This document shows, piece by piece, positions 8,717 through 18,611 of a DNA stretch of 64,000 nucleotides. The DNA is taken from assembly GCA_963717125.1 (NCBI GenBank), contig CAVQVG010000016.1, forward strand, positions 1-64,000, read 5' to 3'. A program made the position numbers and the translations under genes. Source of the DNA: RYN-230 sp963717125. Lineage in GTDB: Bacteria > Actinomycetota > Actinomycetes > Streptosporangiales > Streptosporangiaceae. The stretch's first letter is position 1; each line of letters opens with the position of its first letter. The notes under the pieces were generated by a model that had not been told where the DNA came from, ran no database searches, and saw only the letters and a program-made list of their open reading frames with translations.

Positions 8717-10079
8717 CCGCCTGCTTGATCAGGGTCTGGCCGAAGTCCCAGATCAGCCCGCTGCCCCGGCTGGCGTCGTCCATCACGTCCTGGAAACTGT
8801 CGCGGAACAGCTCCACCTCGGCGTCCCCGATGATCAGCGGCGGGATGAGCTTGATCGCCTCGATGTGGTCGCCGGGCACCTGGGTCAGGATCCGGTGCCG
8901 CTCGAACAGCGCGACGACCACCATCTGCGCGAACAGGCCGACCCGGGCCGTCTGCAGCGCCTTCCACGCCGCCCGCGGCCGGATGCCCTTCGGCCGGCCG
9001 AACTCCAGGCCGATCATCAGCCCGCGGCCGCGCACCTCGGTGAGCATCTCGTACTTGTCCACCAGCACCTGGAGCGCTTCCTGCAGCGCGGCGCCGGTGC
9101 GCTCGGCGTTGCCCACCAGGTCCTCGTCGTCGATGACGGACAGCGAGGCCAGGCCGGCCGCCATGGCCGCCGCGTTGGAACCGAACGTGGAGTCGTGCAC
9201 CAGCACCCGGTCCATCGACGAGTAGACCTTGTCGAAGATCCAGCCCTTGGCCAGCGTGGCGCCGACCGGGATGAAGCCGCCGGACAGCGCCTTGGCCACG
9301 GTGACGATGTCCGGCTGCACGTCCTCATGCTGGTAGGCGAAGAACCGGCCGGTGCGGCCCAGCCCGGTCTGCACCTCGTCGCAGATGAGCAGCGCCTCGT
9401 GCTCGTGCAGCAGGGTGGCGGCCGCGGCCAGGAAGCCGGGCGGGACCACGTGCACGCCCTTGCCCTGGATCGGCTCGACGAGCAGCGCGGCCACGTCACC
9501 CTTGCGCAGCTCGGCCGCTAGCGCGTCCAGATCGCCGAACGGGATCATCGTGTCCGGCAGCAGCGGGGTGAAGCCGCTGCGGAACTCCGTCGCGCCGTTG
9601 ACCGACAGCGACCCGGTGGTCAGCCCGTGGAACGCGTGGTCGCAGTAGATGATCCGGCCCCGCCCGGTGGCGTACCGGGCGAACTTCAGCGCCGCCTCGA
9701 CGGCCTCGGTGCCGCTGTTGCCGAAGTAGACCCGGTCCAGCCCGGGCGCCTTGGCCAGCAGCCGCTCACCGAGCAGGCCGGGCAGCAGCGCGCAGTCGAA
9801 CTGGACCAGGTCCGCGAGTTCCGCGTCGAGCACGTCGTGCAGGGCCTTGCGCACCACCGGGTGGTTGCGCCCGACCCCGAACACGCCGAACCCGGCCAGG
9901 AAGTCGGCATACCGGTTGCCGTCGGAGTCGTACAGGTAGGCGCCCTCGGCTCGCTCGTACATCCGGTCGAAGCCGATGGCGTGCAGCGTCCGCGACAGCT
10001 GGGGGTTCAGGTACCGGTCCGCGAGGGCGTAGCCCTCCCCGTGCCGGGCCGCGAGAAGGTCCGCCAAGTCGAAAGCCAT
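8697..10079 (-). CDS. Class III PLP-dependent aminotransferase
   Basis: 460 residues from the ATG at 10079. It shows the full fold-type I, class III pattern: YFGNSGTEAVEAALKFAR (phosphate-binding region), YCDHAFHGLTTGSLS, LLICDEVQTGLGRTG (the Asp contacting the pyridine nitrogen) and IVTVAKALSGGFIPVGA, which carries the Schiff-base lysine. Enzymes of this class transfer omega-amino groups from ornithine, putrescine, GABA or similar donors to an oxo-acid. The substrate cannot be read from the sequence. It ends in a 20-base tail-to-tail overlap with the cytidylyltransferase gene. Confidence 0.85.
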   Translation of the reverse strand: MAFDLADLLAARHGEGYALADRYLNPQLSRTLHAIGFDRMYERAEGAYLYDSDGNRYADFLAGFGVFGVGRNHPVVRKALHDVLDAELADLVQFDCALLPGLLGERLLAKAPGLDRVYFGNSGTEAVEAALKFARYATGRGRIIYCDHAFHGLTTGSLSVNGATEFRSGFTPLLPDTMIPFGDLDALAAELRKGDVAALLVEPIQGKGVHVVPPGFLAAAATLLHEHEALLICDEVQTGLGRTGRFFAYQHEDVQPDIVTVAKALSGGFIPVGATLAKGWIFDKVYSSMDRVLVHDSTFGSNAAAMAAGLASLSVIDDEDLVGNAERTGAALQEALQVLVDKYEMLTEVRGRGLMIGLEFGRPKGIRPRAAWKALQTARVGLFAQMVVVALFERHRILTQVPGDHIEAIKLIPPLIIGDAEVELFRDSFQDVMDDASRGSGLIWDFGQTLIKQAVSNRRP

Positions 10080-10141
10080 GGGGACAAGTGTGCCGACTCG
10101 CCCCGGCTGCTGGCTAGCCGGGGCGGGGCCGGCGGCGTGGC

Positions 10142-11524
10142 TTACGGGACAGAATCCTCCAGCATCTCGGTGACCAGCGCGGCGATCGGGGACCGCTCCG
10201 ACCGGACGAGGGTCACGTGCGCGAACAGCGGGTGGCCCTTCAGCTTCTCGATGACCGCGACCACCCCGTCGTGCCGGCCGACCCGGAGGTTGTCGCGCTG
10301 CGCGATGTCGTGGGTGAGCACCACCCGGGAGCCCGCGCCGATCCGGGACAGCACGGTGAGCAGCACGCTCTGCTCCAGGGACTGAGCCTCGTCCACGATC
10401 ACGAACGAGTCGTGCAGCGACCGGCCCCGGATGTGGGTCAGCGGCAGCACCTCGAATATGTCCCGGGCCAGCACCTCGTCGATCACGTCCTGCGTGGTGA
10501 CCGCGGACAGCGTGTCGTAGACGGCCTGCGCCCACGGGTTCATCTTGTCCGCCTCGGACCCGGGCAGGTAGCCGAGTTCCTGCCCGCCGACCGCGTACAG
10601 CGGGCGGAACACCACGACCTTCCGGTGCTGGCGGCGCTCCATCACGGCTTCCAGGCCGGCGCACAGGGCCAGCGCCGACTTGCCGGTGCCGGCCCGGCCG
10701 CCCAGCGAGACGATGCCGACCTCCGGGTCCAGCAGCAGGTCGAGCGCGACCCGCTGTTCGGCGCTGCGGCCGTGCAGGCCGAACGCCTCCCGGTCACCGC
10801 GGACCAGCCGGACCGACTTGTCCGGCAGCACCCGGCCCAGCGCACTGCAACTCCCCTGGCCGCCGGCCGCCACCAGCACCAGGCCGGTGTGGCAGGGCAG
10901 CTCCCGGGCGGGCTCGCAGTCCAGCTTGCCGGTGTCGTACAGCTCCTGGATGTCCTCGGCGCTGACCTCCAGCTCCCGCATCCCGGTCCAGCCGGAGTCC
11001 GGCGGCAGCTCGGCCCGGTACTCCTGGGCGGTCAGCCCGATGGAGGCCGCCTTCACCCGCAGTGGCAGGTCCTTGCTGACCAGCACCACGTCATCACCTT
11101 CTGCCGCCAGGCTGCGTGCCACCGACAGGATCCGGGTGTCGTTGTCGCCGAGCCGGAACCCCGGTGGAAGCACCGCGGGATCGGAGTGGTTCAGCTCGAC
11201 GCGGACGGTGCCGCCCTGGTCACCGATGGGCAGGTCGGCATCCAGCCGGCCGTATTCAATCCGCAGGTCATCCAGGTACCGGAGGGCCTGCCGGGCGAAA
11301 TACCCCAGCTCAGGATGATGCCGCTTAGCCTCGAGCTCGGTGATGACCACGATGGGCAGGATTACCCGGTGCTCGGCGAACCGGCTGATCGCGGCCGGGT
11401 CGGCGAGCAGGACGCTGGTGTCCAGCACGTAGCTGAACCGCCTGGCCCCCGTGCTGACCGGGGCCGCGTCGTCGGTTGGGGCAGTGCTGGGCCGCGATGT
11501 GCGGCGGGCAGAAGAACTGGCCAC
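10142..11524 (-). CDS. PIN domain-PhoH fusion (PhoH2-type ATPase/RNA helicase)
   Basis: 460 residues; GTG start at 11524 with GGGAG seven bases upstream. Residues ~30-170 form a PIN ribonuclease-like domain (VLDTSVLLADP with the first metal-binding Asp, ITELEAKR, GDNDTRILSVA, VVLVSKDLPLRVKA). Residues ~240-450 form the PhoH ATPase: GRAGTGKSALALC (Walker A), SFVIVDEAQSLEQ (Walker B) and VLTHDIAQRDN. Mycobacterial PhoH2 of this architecture is a sequence-specific RNA helicase and RNase. The gene lies downstream of the prenyl transferase in the same direction, separated by a 300-base gap with a terminator-like hairpin. Confidence 0.9.
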   Translation of the reverse strand: MASSSARRTSRPSTAPTDDAAPVSTGARRFSYVLDTSVLLADPAAISRFAEHRVILPIVVITELEAKRHHPELGYFARQALRYLDDLRIEYGRLDADLPIGDQGGTVRVELNHSDPAVLPPGFRLGDNDTRILSVARSLAAEGDDVVLVSKDLPLRVKAASIGLTAQEYRAELPPDSGWTGMRELEVSAEDIQELYDTGKLDCEPARELPCHTGLVLVAAGGQGSCSALGRVLPDKSVRLVRGDREAFGLHGRSAEQRVALDLLLDPEVGIVSLGGRAGTGKSALALCAGLEAVMERRQHRKVVVFRPLYAVGGQELGYLPGSEADKMNPWAQAVYDTLSAVTTQDVIDEVLARDIFEVLPLTHIRGRSLHDSFVIVDEAQSLEQSVLLTVLSRIGAGSRVVLTHDIAQRDNLRVGRHDGVVAVIEKLKGHPLFAHVTLVRSERSPIAALVTEMLEDSVP

Positions 11525-11825
11525 TCGTTCTCCCCTGGGCGCCGTAACCGGCGCCGAGCTCGGACACAGAAGTGTCTCCAGGACCGGGACCTGCCCTCAC
11601 AGGGCCGGGTCCCGGCCCTTCGCTCGTCTCGCCTGCGTGCCAGGACACGAAGCTCGAGTATGTCGAGGGCCTTCCCGGGGTGGGCGGCTAGGCACCGCCC
11701 GCCTTCCTCGAAGGTACCCGCACCGGGCGGCCCCCGGAAGACCCAGCCGGGGTGTCGCGTACCACGTGACACCGAGGTTTACCGGCGGCAGTGGCGGTTG
11801 AGGGCGTTCGGCAAAAAAAGAGGTT
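11525..11825. other. Intergenic region between phoH-like and prenyltransferase genes
   Basis: About 300 bases with no convincing gene. It holds a perfect 9-base-arm inverted repeat (11602-11610 against 11612-11620) that can form a hairpin downstream of the prenyltransferase gene. The stretch before the phoH-like GTG should contain its promoter, but no clear -35/-10 pair stands out. Confidence 0.4.
11602..11620 (-). terminator. GC hairpin after the prenyltransferase gene
   Basis: Arms AGGGCCGGG and CCCGGCCCT flank a single T; in practice the stem would open to AGGGCC with a 7-nt loop. There is no T tract, as is common for terminators in high-GC actinobacteria. It lies about 200 bases past the stop of the leftward prenyltransferase gene. 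Confidence 0.4.
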
Positions 11826-12587
11826 TCAGGAGCCGTACCGGCGCTGGCGGGCCGAATAGGAGCGCATGGCGCGGAGGAAGTCAACCCGGCGGAAGTCGGG
11901 CCAGAACGCGTCGCAGAAGTAGAACTCCGAATGCGCGCTCTGCCAGAGCAGGAAGCCGCCCAGCCGCTGCTCGCCGGAGGTCCGGATGACCAGGTCCGGG
12001 TCGGGCTGGCCGGCGGTATACAAATGCTCGGCGATGTGCTCGACGTCCAGGATCTCGGCCAGTTCCTCGATCGTGGTGCCCTTGGTCGCGTGGTCCTGCA
12101 GCAGCGACCGGACCGCGTCGGCGATCTCCCGGCGCCCGCCGTAGCCGATGGCCACGTTGACCAGCAGGCCGGGGTGGCGCGAGGTGGCTTCGGCGGCGTC
12201 CTTGAGCACGTGGGCCGTTTCCGCGGGCAGCAGATCGAGCGCGCCCACCGGTTTCACGTGCCAGCCCGCGTCGGCCAGGCCGCGCACCGTGCCCTCGATG
12301 ATCTTCAGCAGCGGGTCCAGCTCGCTGGCCGGCCGGGCCAGGTTGTCGGTGGACAGCAGCCACAGCGTGACCACCTCCACCCCGGCCTGGCGGCACCAGC
12401 CGAGCAGTTCGAAAATGTGCTCGGCGCCCTTCTGGTGGCCGTCGCTGACATCGGTGAAGCCGGCCAGCCTGGCCCACCGGCGGTTCCCGTCCAGGATCAC
12501 GCCGACGTGCCGGGGGACAGTATGCCGGGTCAGGGATGTTTCCAGCCTGCGCTCATAGACCCGATAGACGAGATCGCGCAGTCCCAT
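11826..12587 (-). CDS. uppS: Isoprenyl transferase (cis-prenyltransferase, UppS / Z-FPP synthase family)
   Basis: 253 residues from the ATG at 12587. VGVILDGNRRWA is the catalytic Asp/Asn-Arg motif binding the allylic diphosphate. TLWLLSTDNLARP, VNVAIGYGGRREI and the C-terminal IRTSGEQRLGGFLLWQ and SEFYFCDAFWPDF are the remaining conserved regions that bind isopentenyl diphosphate. Family members condense IPP in cis to make short (Z-FPP) or long (undecaprenyl/decaprenyl) diphosphates for wall-lipid carriers. The neighbourhood with a PIN-PhoH gene resembles that of mycobacterial Z-FPP synthase, so the short-chain product is possible; chain length is not settled by sequence. Confidence 0.88.
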   Translation of the reverse strand: MGLRDLVYRVYERRLETSLTRHTVPRHVGVILDGNRRWARLAGFTDVSDGHQKGAEHIFELLGWCRQAGVEVVTLWLLSTDNLARPASELDPLLKIIEGTVRGLADAGWHVKPVGALDLLPAETAHVLKDAAEATSRHPGLLVNVAIGYGGRREIADAVRSLLQDHATKGTTIEELAEILDVEHIAEHLYTAGQPDPDLVIRTSGEQRLGGFLLWQSAHSEFYFCDAFWPDFRRVDFLRAMRSYSARQRRYGS

Positions 12588-12760
12588 CCGAACCCACTTC
12601 CGCCGCTCATCGCCGATCAAGGGTGTGGCCTGCCCATATCAAGGATGTCACCAATGAGGGAGGGCTCGGGACATGTCGCCGGGGTTCGGTGTGTCCGGCG
12701 GCCTCCCGGGCAGGCCAGATCGGCGGCGGCGGAGCGGCCGTCAGGCCTGCGGTCCCCCGG

Positions 12761-13300
12761 CTAGGCCTGCGGTCCCTCGGCGCGGACCGCCTCGACCCGG
12801 CGCAGCGCGTCGCGCAACTGGCCGAGCCAGGATTCCTCGTGCTCGCCGACCAGGCGGACGCACCAGGCGAGCGCGTCGCTGCGGCTGCGCGCCACGCCGG
12901 CGTCCACCAGGGTGTCCAGCACCCGGCGCTCGGATTGGCGCAGCCGGGTCATCACCGGGACCGACAGCGTGGTGAACATCACCTTGAGCTCACCGGCCCG
13001 GACCCCCCAGGAGACCTTCCGGCCGAACCTGTGCTCGGCCTCCCGGGCGATCTCGATCCGGTGCTCGCGGGTCTCCTCGCGGAACCGGCGGGCCCGCGCC
13101 TCCACGGCGGCGGCGCGAACGGCGGGCGGCGCGTCATCCGGCACGTCCAGGTCATCGAGCGGGCAGACCACGGTGATCTCTTCCCGGTCCGCCACGACCT
13201 CGGGCGTTCCGCTGAACCAGGCCTCGGGCAGCCGGCCTATGAGCCATCGGTGCAGGTCGTCGCCTGATCCGGCCTCGGCGCCGGATTTCTCCGTTCCCAC
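12761..13300 (-). CDS. Conserved actinobacterial protein with C-terminal ribbon-helix-helix-like region
   Basis: 179 residues from a GTG at 13300. Residues ~15-60 are acidic (VVCPLDDLDVPDDAPP), followed by a charged helical segment (RARRFREETREHRIEIAREAEHR, split here as two runs). The C-terminal third reads FTTLSVPVMTRLRQ then ERRVLDTLVDAGVARSRSDA and LAWCVRLVGEH, matching the strand-helix-turn-helix spacing of ribbon-helix-helix DNA-binding domains. There is no Shine-Dalgarno before the GTG, and an AT-rich stretch directly upstream suggests a leaderless transcript. A DNA-binding role is inferred from the pattern only. Confidence 0.55.
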   Translation of the reverse strand: MGTEKSGAEAGSGDDLHRWLIGRLPEAWFSGTPEVVADREEITVVCPLDDLDVPDDAPPAVRAAAVEARARRFREETREHRIEIAREAEHRFGRKVSWGVRAGELKVMFTTLSVPVMTRLRQSERRVLDTLVDAGVARSRSDALAWCVRLVGEHEESWLGQLRDALRRVEAVRAEGPQA

Positions 13301-13316
13301 GTAATTATGTAATCAT
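13301..13316 (-). promoter_or_regulatory. AT-rich repeat directly upstream of the RHH-like gene
   Basis: GTAAT occurs twice, 8 bases apart (13301-13305 and 13309-13313), immediately before the GTG start, in otherwise GC-rich DNA. On the gene's strand the segment offers a -10-like CATAAT or TAATTA very close to the GTG, as in leaderless actinobacterial promoters. It could also be the repeat operator of the encoded RHH-like protein. Confidence 0.35.
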
Positions 13317-13399
13317 GCTTGATCACGCAAGGCAAGCACACGGCGTTACGGCGAGAGCGTGCGGTGCGCCAGGTCAGCCGGCCAGCTCAGCCGGCCAGC

Positions 13400-14722
13400 T
13401 CAGCCGACCGGGTTGGCGGCCACCTGGGCGGCGATGGCCGGGTCCACCTGCACCGCGCCGGCGAACTCACTGCCCAGCCAGAGCGGCACGATCTGCACGT
13501 CCTGGCCCGGCTGCGGCGCCTGGATCTCCAGGCCCTTGCCCAGGTAGATGGCCACGTGCGAGACGTAATCGGGCGCGGTCGGGTCGGTGTGGTAGAAGAG
13601 CAGGTCACCCGGCTGCAACTGGCTCACCGCCACGGCCGGCCCGGTGCGCGCCTGGTCCGCGGCCACCCGCGGCATCACGATGCCCGCCTGAGCGAAGGAC
13701 CACTGCACCAGCCCGGAGCAGTCGAACGAGTTCGGTCCGGCCGCGCCCCACACGTACGGCAGGCCGACGCGGCTGGCGGCGGCCTTCAGCATGGCGATGA
13801 GCTGCGTGATGGTCAGCGCGCTGCCCGGCTGGCCGGTGCCGACGGGGGTGCTGCTGCTGCCCGCGCCGCTGCCGACCGCGCTGGCCGCCGCCGGCTGCCC
13901 GGTGGCCGCCGTGCTCACCAGCGGCTCGACCAGCGCGCCGCGCGGCATCTTGGCCTTGATCTTGTGCACCAGCGAGGCGATCTGCGCGTGCGGCGCGCTC
14001 ACCATGATCGCGTTGCCGACCGGGAAGCCCAGCGAGCGGGCCACCTGGGCCGAGACGACCGCGTCCACCCCGCCGATGCCGACCGTGCCGAACCCGCCCA
14101 CGCGCAGTGACTCCAGTTGCCGCCCAGCCACCCGCACCGTGCCGCCGAGCGGCAGCTTGTCCTGCTGGCCCATGGTGTAGGAGACGGCGATGCCGCCCGC
14201 GGCCACGTTCTGCCAGAGCTGGCTCGAGCGGGCCGTGGGGCCGGCCGCGAAGTCCCGGAACGTGGACGGGTCCACGCCGAGCATGGCCACGAACTTGCCG
14301 TTGACCTGGATCCGCGCCGCGTCCACCGCGCGGGCCGCCTGCACCCCGGGCAGCCGGGCCACCCTGGCCGCGGTGCTGGCCGGCAGCGCGGCGTGCGACA
14401 CGACCAGAACGTCGACCCGCATCAGCTTGCGCACCGGGGCGACGTCCGACTGCCGCGCCGCCGTCGTCACGGCGACCGTGGGCGCCGTGCCAGCGGTCTG
14501 CAGGATGCTGCCGTCCGGCGCGGCGGGCACCGGCCCGTCACTGGCCACCGGGACACCGATCGCGTGCCCGCCGGCCGCCTGCTGGCTGGCCGCCTGCGCG
14601 GCTTGCAGCCCAACCGCGGCCGTGGTGCCGAGCAGGGCCAGCGCGGCCAGCGCCGCGGGCGCGGCGGGCCGGGCCGCGGCATGCCGGGCGCACGCACGCG
14701 CGAGCGCCGGCAGAGAGGTCAT
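13400..14722 (-). CDS. Secreted NlpC/P60 peptidoglycan hydrolase
   Basis: 440 residues from ATG 14722, which has AGAGGG six bases upstream. A signal peptide (about 1-42: Arg-containing start, then an Ala/Leu-rich core) precedes an Ala/Val-rich region (60-300) of unknown fold. The C-terminal NlpC/P60 domain (about 318-430) has GLPYVWGAAGPNSFDCSGLV with the nucleophile Cys, DYVSHVAIYLG with the catalytic His, and a third polar residue after LEIQAPQPG. Such enzymes cut the D-gamma-glutamyl-diaminopimelate bond in peptides of the wall. The stop lies in a short tandem GCCAGCTCAGCCG repeat. Confidence 0.88.
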   Translation of the reverse strand: MTSLPALARACARHAAARPAAPAALAALALLGTTAAVGLQAAQAASQQAAGGHAIGVPVASDGPVPAAPDGSILQTAGTAPTVAVTTAARQSDVAPVRKLMRVDVLVVSHAALPASTAARVARLPGVQAARAVDAARIQVNGKFVAMLGVDPSTFRDFAAGPTARSSQLWQNVAAGGIAVSYTMGQQDKLPLGGTVRVAGRQLESLRVGGFGTVGIGGVDAVVSAQVARSLGFPVGNAIMVSAPHAQIASLVHKIKAKMPRGALVEPLVSTAATGQPAAASAVGSGAGSSSTPVGTGQPGSALTITQLIAMLKAAASRVGLPYVWGAAGPNSFDCSGLVQWSFAQAGIVMPRVAADQARTGPAVAVSQLQPGDLLFYHTDPTAPDYVSHVAIYLGKGLEIQAPQPGQDVQIVPLWLGSEFAGAVQVDPAIAAQVAANPVG

Positions 14723-14777
14723 GGAACCCTCTATACCCCACACGGGCGGGACACACCAGGCCCCCCGCCAGGCCCGG

Positions 14778-14823
14778 GCCGGGCGCCGACGCCCGGCTGA
14801 GCCGCCCTGATCAGCGCGGCTCA
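14778..14823 (-). terminator. Two adjacent hairpins after the DUF255 gene
   Basis: Two perfect 8-bp stems lie back to back: GCCGGGCG/CGCCCGGC with a 4-nt loop (14778-14797) and TGAGCCGC/GCGGCTCA with a 10-nt loop (14798-14823). They follow the stop of the leftward DUF255 gene and precede the NlpC/P60 gene, so they probably end the first transcript. No T tract. Confidence 0.5.
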
Positions 14824-14866
14824 GCGCGGTCGCGCAGCCGGGCCAAGCCGGAAATACCGGTGAAAT

Positions 14867-16897
<2,031 letters not shown>

Positions 16898-16910
16898 ATG
16901 CCCATCTTGG

Positions 16911-17015
16911 GCCCTGCGGCGGACCCGCCCGTACCCGGGTCTTTGGCCCCGCGGTGGACCCGCCCGTACCCCGGTCTTCGGCCCTGCAGCGGGCCCGCCC
17001 GTACCCGGGGCAGGC
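16911..17015. repeat. 35-bp tandem repeat, three copies
   Basis: Units start at 16911, 16946 and 16981 with exact 35-base spacing. Each contains GCCC(T/C)GC(G/A)G followed by the shared core CCCGCCCGTACCC; the copies differ at a handful of positions. The array occupies the gap between the DUF255 start and the SCO5389-family stop. No coding or regulatory role is evident. Confidence 0.8.
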
Positions 17016-17026
17016 CCACCGCGGGC

Positions 17027-17060
17027 GATCTGGTGGGCTAGCGGATCTGGTGGGCTAGCA
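17027..17060. repeat. 17-bp tandem duplication across a stop codon
   Basis: GATCTGGTGGGCTAGC plus one base occurs at 17027-17043 and again at 17044-17060. The second copy contains the TAG (read on the minus strand at 17057-17055) that ends the SCO5389-family gene, so the duplication copied the gene's last bases. Confidence 0.75.
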
Positions 17061-17447
17061 GTTGCGCAGCGCGGGCGACTGGTTGAGCAGCTGGGCCCGG
17101 GGCGAGATGAACTCCTGGTACGCCGGCCCGGCGTCGCCCCGCCGGAACGCGGCGACCCGGTGGCAGTTCTGGAACGCCAGCCGGACACCGAAGTGACGCT
17201 CCAGGCTGCCCCGGATCGAATTACTGGCCAGGGCGCGCAGCAGCTGACCACGCTCGGCTTCGCTGGGCGGCGGGACCTGGTTGTCGGCGAACGGGATGTT
17301 GCCGCCGCGTTCCAGATCGGCGGCGAGACTGCCGATCAGCCGGTAGGCGTACGGCAGCGAGGTGCGCACGGTTTCGACGAACGCGTCGTCGCCAACCGGT
17401 CCACGGTGGGCCTGGTCGAGCAGGTCCGGTGACACGTCAAGGGACAT
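17055..17447 (-). CDS. SCO5389 family protein
   Basis: 130 residues from ATG 17447 with GGAGG eight bases upstream. It is recognisable along its whole length as the small actinobacterial SCO5389 family: MSLDVSPDLLDQAHRG, VRTSLPYAYRLIGSLAADL, PPPSEAERGQLLRALAS, HFGVRLAFQNCHRVAAF and the C-terminal QLLNQSPALRNC. The function is unknown. Conserved Cys/His residues (QNCHRV and a C-terminal Cys) could bind metal. A Zur-like palindrome sits 37-50 bases upstream of its start, in the same gap that controls the zinc uptake operon. Confidence 0.85.
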   Translation of the reverse strand: MSLDVSPDLLDQAHRGPVGDDAFVETVRTSLPYAYRLIGSLAADLERGGNIPFADNQVPPPSEAERGQLLRALASNSIRGSLERHFGVRLAFQNCHRVAAFRRGDAGPAYQEFISPRAQLLNQSPALRNC

Positions 17448-17481
17448 GGCGAGGTCCTCCAGTCTTCGCGAGGCTAGTGAG

Positions 17482-17501
17482 ACGAAAATGGTTTTCATTT
17501 T
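17482..17501. promoter_or_regulatory. Zur box 1
   Basis: GAAAATGGTTTTC (17484-17496) is a perfect dyad in an AT-rich island and resembles actinobacterial Zur boxes of the TGAAAATGATTTTCA type. It is close to the start of the leftward SCO5389-family gene. Assignment rests on the resemblance and on the zur gene at the end of the divergent operon. Confidence 0.6.
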
Positions 17502-17566
17502 CGGTTGAGTAGTCTCGGGGTGGGACGGGGCCGCGTCAAGCCGCCAGGCCGTGTTGCGAACGGAAG

Positions 17567-17592
17567 TCATAACGGTTATCGTTTTCAACAAG
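17567..17592. promoter_or_regulatory. Zur box 2, upstream of znuA
   Basis: On the minus strand this reads TTGAAAACGATAACCGTTAT, combining the Zur-type half TGAAAACGATAA with an ATAAC/GTTAT dyad. It lies about 50-75 bases before the znuA ATG, where a zinc-loaded repressor would block transcription. Confidence 0.65.
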
Positions 17593-17642
17593 CTTGGTGA
17601 TGCGCCCGTTCGGCGCGAGATGACCTGGAGACGAAGCAACCG

Positions 17643-18611
17643 ATGTCTGTACGCATGCCTGCCATCCGCATGCCCCGCCGCCCCGCCGTCGCGGCGCTGG
17701 CCGGCACCGGCCTGGCCGCCGCGTTGCTGGCCACCGGCTGCTCTTCCAGCCCGGGCTCCACTGCCGCGGCCGATTCGAGCAGCACGATCGTGGCGGTCGG
17801 GGCGGAGAACGAATACGCCAACGTGATCGGCCAGATCGGCGGCAAGTACGTGCACGTGACCGCGATCGAGAGCAACCCGAACACCGATCCGCACACGTTC
17901 GAGGCCAGCGCGGGCGTGGCCCAGGTGGTCAGCACGGCCGGCCTCGTGGTGCAGAACGGCGTCGGCTACGACAGCTACATGAACAAGATCGAGGCGGCGG
18001 CGCCGAACGCGCACCGCAAGGTGATCGACGTGCAGAGCCTGCTCGGCCTGCCGGACAGCACGCCGAACCCGCACCTGTGGTACAAGCCGACCACGATGCC
18101 CGCGGTGGCCAGGGCGGTGGCCAGCGACCTGGCCAGCATCCAGCCGTCGCACGCCGCGTACTTCCGGGCCCGGGCCGCCGCCTTCGACACGTCCTTGCAG
18201 CCCTGGTACCAGGCCCTGGCCAAGTTCAAGGCGGCCTACCCCGGGACGCCGGTGGCGGTGACCGAGCCGGTCGGCGACTACATGCTGCAAGCCGCCGGCG
18301 CCCGTATCCTGACCCCGTTCGGCTTCCAGGCCGACGTGATGAACGGTGTGGATCTGTCCCCGCAATACGTGTCGCTGGAAAACAGCCTGTTCGCCCAGCA
18401 CAAGGTGAAAGTCTTCCTGTACAACCAGCAGGTGACGGACTCACTGACCGCGTCGTTCCTGGCCAGCGCGCACCGGTACGGGATACCCGTGGTAGGCGTG
18501 TACGAGACCATGCCGACCGGCTACGACTACCAGTCCTGGATGCTGGCCGAGGTGCACGCGCTGCAGCGGGCGGTGGCCGACCACGTGTCCACCCAGAAGC
18601 TCGGGTCATGA
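17643..18611 (+). CDS. znuA: Zinc ABC transporter substrate-binding lipoprotein
   Basis: 322 residues; ATG 17643 behind GGAGACGAAG. A lipoprotein signal ends in LLATGCSSS, with the lipid-modified Cys near residue 33. The mature part is a cluster A-I (ZnuA/TroA) binding protein: IVAVGAENEYANVIGQIGG, then SNPNTDPHTFEAS (a conserved metal-binding His), NPHLWYKP (second His), VAVTEPVGDYML, and VVGVYETMPTGYDYQSW. The His-rich loop of many ZnuA proteins is absent. It captures zinc outside the membrane and passes it to the two permeases encoded downstream. The ATG of znuC overlaps its stop (ATGA). Confidence 0.9.
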   Translation: MSVRMPAIRMPRRPAVAALAGTGLAAALLATGCSSSPGSTAAADSSSTIVAVGAENEYANVIGQIGGKYVHVTAIESNPNTDPHTFEASAGVAQVVSTAGLVVQNGVGYDSYMNKIEAAAPNAHRKVIDVQSLLGLPDSTPNPHLWYKPTTMPAVARAVASDLASIQPSHAAYFRARAAAFDTSLQPWYQALAKFKAAYPGTPVAVTEPVGDYMLQAAGARILTPFGFQADVMNGVDLSPQYVSLENSLFAQHKVKVFLYNQQVTDSLTASFLASAHRYGIPVVGVYETMPTGYDYQSWMLAEVHALQRAVADHVSTQKLGS

